Shown here piece after piece: positions 11,059 through 20,223 of a DNA stretch of 64,000 nt; position 1 is the stretch's first letter; each line of letters begins with the position of its first letter. The DNA lies in NCBI GenBank assembly GCA_036872755.1, contig JAVHNS010000005.1, forward strand, positions 2,108,001-2,172,000, read 5' to 3'. The DNA comes from Orbilia blumenaviensis (Eukaryota; Ascomycota; Orbiliomycetes; Orbiliales; Orbiliaceae). Below the pieces are notes generated by a model that saw only the letters and a program-made list of their open reading frames with translations, did not search any database and was not told the DNA's origin. A program made the translations under genes and the position numbers.

Positions 11059-12741
11059 TCAAATAATTTGTAAATCAGCCGGGTTAACTGTCCTATTCTC
11101 ATCCCAGTTATAATTTTCGATTCTTTTGTGGGATAAATCGTCTGGGGCTGATGGAACCGGGGCTTCTGAAGTCGTAGCCGTCGTACCAAATAAAGTGCTT
11201 TCCAACCACTCCAGGTTATCAGGGTGCTCTGGTACTTCATCCTTAGCCTTCAGGAAACACACATCGGGCCCAAAGAACTCCCGTAAGGCACTATCCGAAA
11301 AGTCCAATTCTTGTGGAGGTGGATTAGTAGCGTCTGGGGTTTCTACATGCGTGTGACCATCAGAATGCGGCCGTTGAGGGGGAAATGAGTGGTCAGGCAG
11401 GTGAAAATACTGGGTATCTCCCCGAGGTGAGGAGGAAATCGGGCGCGGCAAAAGAACAGAGGCAGAAGGGGAAGATATTGGCGTAAACGAGAAAAATTCT
11501 GAGATAGAGTTTGGGCCGACATCTTGTCCACGCGTTGGTGGTGCAGTACTTTCTGAAGACGGGGGCCGAGGTCTTAGTGTAGGAATATGAAAAGTCCCGA
11601 ATTCCGGTAGTTCTAGTGCTTCTTCTAGAGTTGGAGCACGAAAGTTGCAAAAGTCCGTACTTTGCATTAGGCTGTGCGGCTTCGGGTACAGATCGGAAGC
11701 ATCTATTGGATCTGGGACCGGGAGCATATCGAAGAACATCGAGCCATCATCAAATGCTTCTGGCAGCTGAGTAGCACCCTGAGAGTTTGCACCATAGATG
11801 TCCCGAGAATATTTGTTAGTCTCTTCTTTAGGTTCGGGCAAAGCGAGGTACTGATTAGTGTCAGCGTCCTGCCGGACCTCGGGAACGCTGCAGTCGTGAC
11901 GCTGCTCCCAAGGCTGTCCTTCGAGACCAGGGTCATTGTACGAAATGCCAGCCCAATAGCCATTATTAGAAAGATCAAGGTAGTGATTAGGGGCGACCGG
12001 ACTAGTGCTATGATGAAGAACGCTGGTTTCGTGAGTGGGAATGCCAGCGCTGTGGGTAGAACCGTCAAACTCGTGTTGAAAACCACCTAGGCCATTATTA
12101 GAAACGTTATGATCGTGATGGGGAACATCAGAAATGTGAGTCGGGGCGCTAGCGTTAGGATTGAAGACATCTGGCCCAGAATAGGGACCGTTGGCATTGT
12201 TATTGGAAACACCAGAACTGTGGTTCAGAACGCTGGACGTAGGACTGAGGTGAGAAAGGCTAGGATCACAGTCTAGAGCACTAAGCCTAGGGCGGCGGCT
12301 GCGACGAGGTGGGTCAATTGAACTATTGTCACCTTGCTGGACAATGCCACTTTGATCATAGTGCGGAAGGCTGTGGCTAGGTTGGGGAAGACGAATGCTT
12401 CGGAGATGGCGAGGGTTACGATACGGGGTACTAGAGCGACGATTTCGATGAGGGGTGCTATAATGTGAAGAAGGAACACCAGGGTCGTGGTGGGACCGAG
12501 TCACCCTTCGAGATGCAGCCGTCTCGCCTTGAGAATAGACGGCTCGATCTCGGAAACCAGGCTCCATGGTGTGTCCTGGGTTGGCCTGCTCTTGCGGTCC
12601 CGTCGCTGTAGAGCCTGGAGGTCTAGGTCGAAGCTCTCGCAGTGGGCGTGGGTGCGAAGCCATCTCATTGCGCCTACTCACAGGCCTCGAGCTCCGCAGA
12701 TAGTATGGCTGATCGGGTGCCTTGTCCTCGGGATTCGCCAT
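11059..12741 (-). CDS. Hypothetical disordered protein, rich in Pro/Ser/Asn/His
   Basis: This is one long intronless frame of 560 codons starting at an ATG (12741). I do not recognise a domain. The N-terminal 60 residues are basic and Pro/Arg-rich. Residues about 170-270 contain degenerate repeats in which Ser-Asn-Asn occurs near-periodically (VSNNNANG, VSNNGLGG, LSNNGYWAG) amid His/Pro/Ser. The C-terminal half alternates acidic and Ser/Pro-rich segments with short hydrophobic patches (FGTFHIP, LREFFGPDV, WLESTLFG). Such a layout is seen in fungal regulatory or scaffold proteins, but no function can be assigned. There is no signal peptide or membrane segment. Confidence 0.65.
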   Translation of the reverse strand: MANPEDKAPDQPYYLRSSRPVSRRNEMASHPRPLRELRPRPPGSTATGPQEQANPGHTMEPGFRDRAVYSQGETAASRRVTRSHHDPGVPSSHYSTPHRNRRSSTPYRNPRHLRSIRLPQPSHSLPHYDQSGIVQQGDNSSIDPPRRSRRPRLSALDCDPSLSHLSPTSSVLNHSSGVSNNNANGPYSGPDVFNPNASAPTHISDVPHHDHNVSNNGLGGFQHEFDGSTHSAGIPTHETSVLHHSTSPVAPNHYLDLSNNGYWAGISYNDPGLEGQPWEQRHDCSVPEVRQDADTNQYLALPEPKEETNKYSRDIYGANSQGATQLPEAFDDGSMFFDMLPVPDPIDASDLYPKPHSLMQSTDFCNFRAPTLEEALELPEFGTFHIPTLRPRPPSSESTAPPTRGQDVGPNSISEFFSFTPISSPSASVLLPRPISSSPRGDTQYFHLPDHSFPPQRPHSDGHTHVETPDATNPPPQELDFSDSALREFFGPDVCFLKAKDEVPEHPDNLEWLESTLFGTTATTSEAPVPSAPDDLSHKRIENYNWDENRTVNPADLQII

Positions 12742-13168
12742 CTCTGTGTCCAGGCTACTATCATGATCTTTTCTAGATACGTAGATTGATGACAGTGCAA
12801 GTGGCTCAAGAGAAGAAGTTTCTGTTTGGATTTGAGAATGGGAGGATGATGCGGTTGACGCCGGAGAAAGGTTAGCTGTATATATGGATAAGTATTAGCA
12901 ATCGAAATCTTCCACCGGCTGCAGATATATGATAGACCGAAAGACGCCGATATCAAGCGTGTTTCTATATGCTTGCAAAAAAAAAAAAAGATGTTCTTAT
13001 ATGCTTATTTACGTTTGTAAATATGGCCAAAAGAGGAGTTATTATATCATTGAATGTATCAGGCGGAAAATGCCATAGAACTCGCAGCCCACAAGCAAAG
13101 CCATGCATGGCAATCAGAAGAAACATCGCAAACGGAATAAACATCAAATAGGGGATCTGTTGAATATA
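12742..13168. other. Intergenic region with a poly(A) run
   Basis: Contains a run of 13 adenines at about 12976-12988. A minus-strand frame near 12965-13147 begins with a hydrophobic stretch (FIPFAMFLLIAMHGFACG) but has no convincing continuation. Otherwise this is promoter space for the 11059-12741 gene. Confidence 0.4.
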
Positions 13169-13417
13169 TTAATAGCTCTCACCTGTGCATTGTTCTTGGA
13201 ATGATGTCGAAATCCTGCGTCTAGATTTTGGTAGATAATAGAAACCATTGTGGAATTTAAACAATTCCATACAACGGAAAATAAGACCTGTAGCTTCCCT
13301 GGGCGTGAGGTTACCAAAGTATGGTCCTATGCCTATAGCTCTAAGATCATCTATGTCAAATCCCAATTCTTCCATCATGGTATTGCCCGGAATATCTTCC
13401 CTTCGTATGGTATCCAT
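13169..13417 (-). CDS. Small hypothetical protein (uncertain)
   Basis: The frame has 82 codons from an ATG. It has a balanced composition with an acidic N-terminal half and a basic C-terminal half (YYLPKSRRR). A GTGAGA donor-like site falls close to its stop, so the gene may continue in another exon that I could not place. It lacks the MPRC start of the neighbouring array. It could be a chance frame. Confidence 0.3.
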   Translation of the reverse strand: MDTIRREDIPGNTMMEELGFDIDDLRAIGIGPYFGNLTPREATGLIFRCMELFKFHNGFYYLPKSRRRISTSFQEQCTGESY

Positions 13418-14471
13418 GATTGACCTGAATTTTGACTTTGGAGGTTTTGAGTAAATTTAAAGATTGTTTGATTTGGTGAATAATTTAGTTATCGTCGTAG
13501 TAGCAGCTACGCAGGAGTCTAGTATAGTATTAGTAGATGCTATGATTAACATGTACTTAGTGTTTAAGTAAATACCTAGACGCTTCAGTGGCTTTTTGGA
13601 GGGTGTATATTCTTTGAACCGAGTTGATAGGGAAACCGTTACCTCAGCCTAAGAAGGGGGTATTTCAGTTGCTTATATATATTTTTAGGGGATATTTTAT
13701 ATACGCTAAAAACTTGTCTCGTAGACCAGACCAGTAGTAGCCCAAAAATGTTTATTTAAATTATTTGATCAACAGGCCAGCCATGATTTCCCTACACCAG
13801 CCTACACACTTAGGTAGATTCGTAGATATATATAGATTTGGATTTTCATTGAGCTGTACCACGTGCTTTTCGACGATCCTACGTATAATTTAAAAGTTAT
13901 ATATCCCTCCACTTTGGTTACTTGGGCAGCCCGTAGATGCGCTCTATAATACAACTTGGGCCATACCTGTAGGGACCTAGGTGTATGTCTAAGTAGCTAT
14001 TTGGCGGTGTGTAACATATCATATTCGAAGACCACAAATTTATAGCTATAGAAGAGTAGGTTTGTACGGATCAGCAATGATAGAGGGTAATTCAGGGTGA
14101 AATATTTCCCATTCGTAAGTGAGAACATTTCGAAATTTCCCATAGTGCTATACCACGTATTGGAATCTATTTATGGCTATTAATCTGGGAGACTTTTTGT
14201 TAACATGTTGCATACGTACACAAATGCCATGGGCCCGTAGACTGACCTCCACAAGATGGATCCGTCAGTTGAAGCAGCCCTGCGTATGTTGGAAGATATT
14301 CCCTTCTGCGGCGGAACATCCCAGTAGATCAGCACTAGGGCCATAGTCATATCATAATAAGGCATGCATCCAATAATAGTTCAGAAAATAATGCATATAA
14401 TTGATACAGCTAACCTTATAGTAAAATAATATTAAATATGACACTCAGATAACTCCTGCCGAGTTCAAGGC
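13418..14471. other. AT-rich intergenic region
   Basis: About 1 kb of AT-rich sequence borders the MPRC array. A 61-codon minus frame at 14180-14365 begins MPYYD; it is too short and divergent to call a family copy. No other structure is seen. Confidence 0.4.
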
Positions 14472-14831
14472 TCAAAACACTATACAATACAAAAATTCAT
14501 TAAACTCGGGCTCCAATTCCCATCCGTCTATGACCAAAACACTAATTCCGAAGGGTCCTTCTGTCTCAAGTTCTTCTTCTCGGGTATATGTGCCAGTATG
14601 ATCAATCCCCGTCGCCTTCCAGAGCCTATTTTGTATCTTCAATGATAGCTTGCGCTTACGAAGAATGATGGCCCTTTGTTGAAGTCTCAATTTCCGGAGA
14701 GGTTTTAAAAGGGGTTCTCGTTCGAACATATGAGGAGGAAGATTCCAGTTTATCTCAGTGCTGAGTTGGGAAATATGGCAATTAATACGGTATTCGAGGT
14801 CCTCGGCGTTGACTTTCATGCATCGAGGCAT
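14472..14831 (-). CDS. MPRC-family small protein, copy 1 (divergent)
   Basis: The intronless frame has 119 codons. The N-terminus MPRCMKVNAEDL matches the family start box, with an acidic residue and a leucine or isoleucine at positions 11-12. The middle is strongly basic (LRKLRLQQRAIILRKRKLSL). The family box G-[SA]-E-I is not visible, and the C-terminus (VLVIDGWELEPEF) differs from the other copies. This is either a distant member or one whose 3' end was replaced. Function is unknown and there is no signal peptide. Confidence 0.55.
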   Translation of the reverse strand: MPRCMKVNAEDLEYRINCHISQLSTEINWNLPPHMFEREPLLKPLRKLRLQQRAIILRKRKLSLKIQNRLWKATGIDHTGTYTREEELETEGPFGISVLVIDGWELEPEFNEFLYCIVF

Positions 14832-15465
14832 TATAAAATGTGCACTATTTTCGATTTGCGTTGAAGGCGTTGGAATGGGGGAGTAACTTGGCCTGGCTGT
14901 TTCGCATTAGATTCGGCCTCTCCGTGTGTTCTTGAGCCTTCATGAGCGTGACAGTACCTATAGGGTTTAACCAGAGAAGGATCTAAAGCTTCAAAGGTAG
15001 GTATTCTCCCAGGTGGAATTCTATTTGATGAATTTTGCTTGGCTTTGTTTGAGATCCTATACCGCCTATCGATTCTGGGGGTTATCTGTATGAGGGTGTT
15101 AATTTGAAGCTCAGCCTGCAGTTGGATCTACTTATATGTTGCCTGAGCTGAGGTACCCAACATTGAAGGTGCGTAAATGTCAAGCCAAGTCACACCAAGT
15201 CATTTGGTGCCAATCAATCCCTACTACACATATGCACAAACAAAGGCCAATAAAACCAGCTGAATACTATAAAATCAAATTATATGCTATGCCTAGGATA
15301 ATTCATTCTTCATTTCATCGACTTAATTCATCTCGGGCTGGGCTTAAAATACGTATATACAGCGAGATATAAATTTAAACCGTAGTTGGAATTTATATGC
15401 ATATATATGTACACTACTAATGTCTACCAATTCATTGGCAACAAAGTGATGCAGCGAATTTTAAA
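14832..15465. other. Spacer between MPRC copies 1 and 2
   Basis: The spacer is 634 bp. It presumably holds the promoter of copy 1 and the 3' end of copy 2. No degenerate copy is recognised. Confidence 0.4.
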
Positions 15466-15786
15466 TCAGAATTTAAATCCATCAACAGACAAAAGGTCAT
15501 CTATATACTCAAGCGCAGCAGCATCTAAGTTTTGGATGTCCCTCCTCGAATACCTCATAATCTCTGACCCATTATACAATCCCATTTCCCCGATTTCCAT
15601 AAAACTATGGAATGTCATATCCAGAACTTTTGACTTCTGTAAAAGTTCGTTTATTTGCCAATCTAAATCCAGACATTGTGGTTCCGGTGTGTTGCTTAAT
15701 GTTATGATCGCGTGACGGAGAAAAGTGCGGCGGATCATGAAATTTTCGTAGATTTCATCTGCGGAGGCTTTGCAGCAGCGAGGCAT
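15466..15786 (-). CDS. MPRC-family small protein, copy 2
   Basis: The 106-codon frame starts ATGCCTCG. The start box reads MPRCCKASADEI, followed by an Arg-rich helix (MIRRTFLRHAII). The second box is YNGSEIMRY near residue 72. The last residues DDLLSVDGFKF closely match the end of copy 6 (EDLLDVNGFKF), which shows that the family shares both ends although the middle varies. No membrane segment or signal peptide is seen. Function is unknown. Confidence 0.72.
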   Translation of the reverse strand: MPRCCKASADEIYENFMIRRTFLRHAIITLSNTPEPQCLDLDWQINELLQKSKVLDMTFHSFMEIGEMGLYNGSEIMRYSRRDIQNLDAAALEYIDDLLSVDGFKF

Positions 15787-16373
15787 GATAGATTATATGT
15801 TTGAAGATGCGCAAAATAGAATTGATGAATGAATGAAGAGCAATGAATAAATCAGACTTATGAGGCCTGAGCGTAGAGAACTGCTAGGGAGGGTCGAGAC
15901 GTCCAGATATAACACCTCAGCTTGTTTGAGGGTGACATGTGGTGACTTGCGTTTACGACTCGCTTCCGAATTCGTACAACCAAGCTTGTTATATACTATA
16001 TCACTTTACGGCGGTATTTGTATTCCGGTCTGGTGGACTATTGGTATTTTTATCGCATACGTATTATATCGCATTTGGCTCGGTTTTCCTTGGACTTTGG
16101 TGGGATGGCAGGGCTTCGGGGCGCAGCTCGCTGCGGGGTAAATTTTCTTTAAACAACAAAAGTGAAAGTAGTAGATTCGTAGAATTTCACTTTGAGTTTG
16201 TGTCTGGAATTGCAGGATATGGTTGTAAAAGAATAAGGTAGACCAGGTTCTAATTAAATATCATTATGATGCATAAGCCTCATACGGACGTGTACTTAGA
16301 ATCTGCGGGACTGGCGCGTCTAGAAACAAATGTGGCAGCCAAGGGCCGGCTGGCTCTGGTGGTTGCGGGAGAA
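15787..16373. other. Spacer between MPRC copies 2 and 3
   Basis: The spacer is 587 bp. Plus-strand frames at 15860-16241 show no family or domain features and are probably chance. Confidence 0.4.
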
Positions 16374-16742
16374 TCAAGCTCGCGACATGTCCTGTATCTT
16401 GAGTGTATAAACTCCAATTTCTTCCATAATCCGAGGAGAATAAATTAAATCCAACAAAAGTAATAAACCAATGCCACCAGAAGGAGATTGATACTCCATG
16501 ATCTCTGAGCCAAAGAATAGAGCCACGTTGGGCCCGAGCGGGTGACGATAAAGGTCGCCAACTCGTGCTTGCCAACGTATAAATGCAAGGTGCTTTTCCT
16601 TCATTTCTTCGAGCGGGATCAGAGGACGTGGCTCGCCAGGTGCGACCGGCAAATAGTTGGCTTGATAGTAGAGCATTATAACCCTTCGGGCCTCCAAATT
16701 CTGAACAACATTTTGAAGTGAAGCTTTAAAGCAGCGGGGCAT
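16374..16742 (-). CDS. MPRC-family small protein, copy 3
   Basis: The 122-codon frame begins MPRCFKASLQNVV and continues with the conserved double arginine (EARRVIML). The second box is FFGSEIMEY near residue 77. The C-terminus after the box is unusual: a hydrophobic GIGLLLLLDLIY stretch replaces the acidic DLLDV-type tail of copies 2 and 6, perhaps through a frameshift. It lies 80 bp downstream of copy 4. Function is unknown. Confidence 0.7.
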   Translation of the reverse strand: MPRCFKASLQNVVQNLEARRVIMLYYQANYLPVAPGEPRPLIPLEEMKEKHLAFIRWQARVGDLYRHPLGPNVALFFGSEIMEYQSPSGGIGLLLLLDLIYSPRIMEEIGVYTLKIQDMSRA

Positions 16743-16822
16743 TATTGATCTTTATTTGTGGGAATATTCGAAATCGCGAGAGTTGTAGTTGCTTGTCTGG
16801 CTAACTAGATCACGAACGTTCG

Positions 16823-17191
16823 CTAGTGACGTCGATAGTTGGTGTTGCGTGGCAGCTCAAGGCCAGACACATCCGCTAGGTCATACACGCTAGCTATCGG
16901 TATGTCACCATCCCTCATCACCTTCCACGTATATTCCAAAATCTCAGCGCCTATGAATACATCCGCATATGGCGCCGTCTCTACTGACCATAAACTCCAC
17001 CCAGTGTTAAACCCGAATAAAATTCTATTGATTACGCCGCGCCCATAGCACAAGCGATCGGTATCGAGCGTATGCGTATCGCCAACTGTGATTCCACCAC
17101 CGTACGTGGAAAGGGCCCTGGATATGTAGCGCCTCCGATAGCTTAACTTCTGGACGATGCTGTTGGTTTCTGTTTTATAGCAGCGCGGCAT
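16823..17191 (-). CDS. MPRC-family small protein, copy 4
   Basis: The 122-codon frame begins MPRCYKTETNSIV, followed by a basic segment (YRRRYISRAL). The second box is FIGAEILEY near residue 79. The tail YDLADVSGLEL aligns with the DLLDVNGF ending of copy 6 and then extends about ten residues. A TATATA element lies about 75 bp upstream of the ATG on the coding strand. Function is unknown. Confidence 0.72.
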   Translation of the reverse strand: MPRCYKTETNSIVQKLSYRRRYISRALSTYGGGITVGDTHTLDTDRLCYGRGVINRILFGFNTGWSLWSVETAPYADVFIGAEILEYTWKVMRDGDIPIASVYDLADVSGLELPRNTNYRRH

Positions 17192-17870
17192 GATTGACTA
17201 TTTTGTCTGACCTTTGCTTGGTGCAAGTACTTGTTGAGGTTGATATTGGCTTGTATAGCTGTATATAAACGACTGATGGTGCCGAATCGAATCGGTTAAA
17301 GGGAATGTTGATAGGAGAAGTCTGTATTAATATTATTGTTAATATGGGCCGAGGATATGTACTAAAAAGGTTCGATGAGTCCTCATGAAGCCTGTTTTTT
17401 GGTGACGGGATTCCAAAAAGGAACAAGAAGCGTAAAGAGATGGATCCCTCAATGGCTCCGCGCCTTAAAGTTTTTTTTATCACAATGACTGTCAGCCAGG
17501 GTTCCAGGGACTGAGACTACTATCATAGACCTATGTCTACAGGGTGGATCTATCCAATTGTTGTGTTAAGCTGAAGAAATCAGTTCTAGACAGTGTATGC
17601 AATGCTTATGCCTGAGCATATTTGCAGGTGACTGTTTCCACGGACATGGCCAATCATATCATATTAAGAAATTATCGATTATCGTATAAATAATTTAAAG
17701 AAAGTAAATTGACCTTTTTTGAGATGTATCCAAACTAGAAATTCCGCCAGGGGCTTACATCTAGAAATTATATGTCTGGTAGTAACCGGACATTTTCTTA
17801 TTCCAGTCTGTATCGCTACCTTCGATATATCAATTTCTAGCTCAACAGAATTGGCCATCTTGACTAAACA
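17192..17870. other. Spacer between MPRC copies 4 and 5
   Basis: The spacer is 679 bp. It holds the putative promoter of copy 4, including the TATATA stretch near 17263. No further copy is recognised. Confidence 0.4.
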
Positions 17871-18209
17871 TCATGCGCTCCTTGATCCCCAACCCCTGAG
17901 ATATACTTGGTCTTCGACCTCCCGGTCGTTTACCAGGCTCTCGTCCATCCAGCACTCATATTCTAAAATCTCAGCCCCCAAAAATACATTATGTCGCGGG
18001 CGGGGGGTCACAGGCGCCAGGCCTAGGCTACTATCCAGAAGTCGCGATGTTACCGCTTCCATTGCCGAGAACTTGCTGAAAAGGATTTCATAGTCGCTCG
18101 AATCAGTCGCGGCGATAGCAAGCTCGCGTAATGCCCTCTTAATGATAGATCGCCTAAAGCTGACGTTTAAGCCGATGTCGCTGTAAGAGGTTTTGTAACA
18201 CCGCGGCAT
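17871..18209 (-). CDS. MPRC-family small protein, copy 5
   Basis: The 112-codon frame starts at the ATG at 18209; the open frame extends further upstream, but the family start box MPRCYKTSYSDI fixes the start. The basic segment FRRSIIKRALREL and the second box VFLGAEILEY (near residue 80) match copy 4 closely, so copies 4 and 5 are the closest pair by eye. The tail is divergent (EDQVYLRGWG). The gene begins only 68 bp after the stop of copy 6, leaving little room for its own promoter. Confidence 0.72.
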   Translation of the reverse strand: MPRCYKTSYSDIGLNVSFRRSIIKRALRELAIAATDSSDYEILFSKFSAMEAVTSRLLDSSLGLAPVTPRPRHNVFLGAEILEYECWMDESLVNDREVEDQVYLRGWGSRSA

Positions 18210-18277
18210 CGTCTCGGGCCGAGTCGTTGTCCTGATTGCCCACCAACACGATCGATGTTGAAGACTCAGACCAAAAA

Positions 18278-18607
18278 TCAAAACTTGAACCCGTTGACAT
18301 CCAGCAAATCTTCCATATGACCTTCAACTGGTATCTGCTCACTCTCTCCCAGCGACCAAAGCAACGTGTGGCCGCTCAAAATTTCCGATCCAAGAAATAT
18401 ATCGCAAGCACCCCAACGCCTATACCTGTAGGTTTTGGCAAACTGACTGCGTTTCAACTCGAGTCGCGCGTACCCTGCCCACCAGTCTGAATATTTGGAA
18501 CTGTTGGGTGATGGAGTGGCGCTGCCAATGACGTTGAGGGTTACCTCTGAGCGTAGTCTTATGCTAGAGCGGATCTCGGATGTTGGAGCTTTGTAGCAGC
18601 GCGGCAT
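18278..18607 (-). CDS. MPRC-family small protein, copy 6
   Basis: The 109-codon frame starts at the ATG at 18607, chosen because it opens the family box MPRCYKAPTSEI; the frame is open further upstream. The second box is IFLGSEILSG near residue 72 and the protein ends EDLLDVNGFKF, as copy 2 does. The middle is Trp/Tyr/Arg-rich (WWAGYARLELKR). It is the first gene of the array in transcription order. No signal peptide is seen and function is unknown. Confidence 0.72.
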   Translation of the reverse strand: MPRCYKAPTSEIRSSIRLRSEVTLNVIGSATPSPNSSKYSDWWAGYARLELKRSQFAKTYRYRRWGACDIFLGSEILSGHTLLWSLGESEQIPVEGHMEDLLDVNGFKF

Positions 18608-20223
18608 TGTGAGCTGAAGAGGAAGGTTGATGTTTAAATGTTTTGTGGGGTTAGCTTGAGGAAGATCCAACCGACGACGAACGTATGCATGGCCATATGA
18701 AAAGGGTGTCCCGTGTTGACTCGCGAACAATCAAACCTGCAAATGAGCTTTTTGAGACTTCTTTAGCAAAGCAAATTCTGGAGAGAAGGGCTGAAAAAAA
18801 AAAAAAAGAAGGGCCGCTGCCAAGCTTTAATTACAAGACCAGGACGCTCATGCGAAACTGTTATATTTTGCTTAGTCATTACCCAGGTAACATTAATCGT
18901 GGGAAGATCATTAACTACTGGATCAAATATTTTCGCCTCGTTTCCAAAAACACACCGGCCCTCGCAATCGTTTGCAAAATGGTTTAATATGCATATATGT
19001 GCGTGGAATATACTAGCTTCGGCTAGCTAGATGTTGCAATGAGATCTGATGCTAGGCTTGGGAGCGCTTTCACTAAAACTATAAATATATATAGAGAAAT
19101 GCCGAATAGATACAGTCGTGCAGTACTCGAGTATACGTATACTTAAATATACATTTTATACTACATCCGGCGCCCGTGATCCATCACAATCTGCTACGTA
19201 GTATATTTTATATCGAGCGATTATTTAATACCAGCCTGGTGGGGCCGCCTGTAGCTCGCCCCTCTAATCTACCTTGAAATCCAAGTGCGCTAGTGATGTA
19301 GAGACTGCATAACAAGGCATGAAAGAGCCTAGAAGAATCTGGCACACCGACTCTCAGGTCGGTGCACAGCTCATCGACTCCAAACGTTTAAACAATCGCG
19401 AGCGGGGCTAACAGGATGTATATACACTAGATATCGTGCATTTCAGTATTATATTACAAGAAACTGAGGACGAGGGAAGGGATTGAGCTTTATGTTTCGA
19501 TAGTAAGCACCTATGTAACTAGAGTGAACAACACAGTTAGCATCACCGCGTTCGAGGTCTCAGAGCTGGATATTATAGGACTGAAGCTTCGCAATTAAAC
19601 AATGCCTTCAAACCCTAGCTTCGCCTATCCCAGGCTTCACTTCGAGGCTACCAGAATCCAGTCTCCGGGCGCGGAGACTGAGTCAACAATCGATAAACAT
19701 GGATAGCAATGGATAGCAATGTCGAGCGCTACCTCGATCCACATAGCACCCTTGACATCGGGATCACATAGGACCAGAGAAATCTCGAGAATGGCTTGAA
19801 GTGGGAAGCAGATGTGGATTCAGACAGGGGAGGGACATGAAATCAACTCCGCTCACAGAGACGTGACACACGATAACTAGGGCCTCTGGACAGCTGAGTC
19901 GGGGCCTACCTGCGTTAGGTGGAGCCGCCAAAATAGGGACAGGGATCTACGTTACACAAGATGCCAACGTTGCATTTTTGCATAACAACACATCTCTTCG
20001 TGCATACAGGGAAGGCCTGATGCACCTATCAACACTGTCGCAAGTTGATAGGCTATAGGACAGTCAAATATTTAAGTAATCGCGAAAAAAAATACCTCCC
20101 CAGCTTCACCTCCAATCAATCACCCACCTACCGTCATCATCAATTGTCATCATCGCCATCGATCATTGATCCTATCCTTCAGCTTCAAATCCATTCACTC
20201 TGCTCCTAGACACTTCTGTCAAG
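18608..20223. other. Intergenic region upstream of the MPRC array
   Basis: In 1.6 kb I see only a short adenine-rich run (about 18795-18808), a small direct repeat ATGGATAGCA near 19698-19718 and AT-rich sequence. No gene is supported. The last about 120 bases before 20224 are C/T-rich, as in a fungal promoter. Confidence 0.45.

Larger units (their letters stand above)
14472..18607 (-). repeat. Tandem array of six MPRC-family paralogous genes
   Basis: Six same-strand intronless genes of 106-122 codons lie in about 4.1 kb. All six products begin MPRC-x-K, and copies 2-6 share G-[SA]-E-I-[LM] about 30-40 residues before the end. Between these boxes the sequences have diverged strongly, so this is an old gene-family expansion and not a recent DNA repeat. 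Distances from gene to gene alternate between long (about 590-680 bp) and very short (68 and 80 bp). Confidence 0.8.

Noticed and set aside
12965..13147. Hydrophobic, signal-peptide-like minus-strand frame
   Set aside because: The start is not clearly an ATG-led gene with a mature part; it runs into a poly(A)-derived Phe run and no further exon was found.
19260..19317. Minus-strand MPCYAVST followed by a stop after 18 residues, recalling the MPRC start box
   Set aside because: The Arg-Cys pair is not preserved, the frame ends at once and nothing like the second family box follows; chance resemblance is likely.
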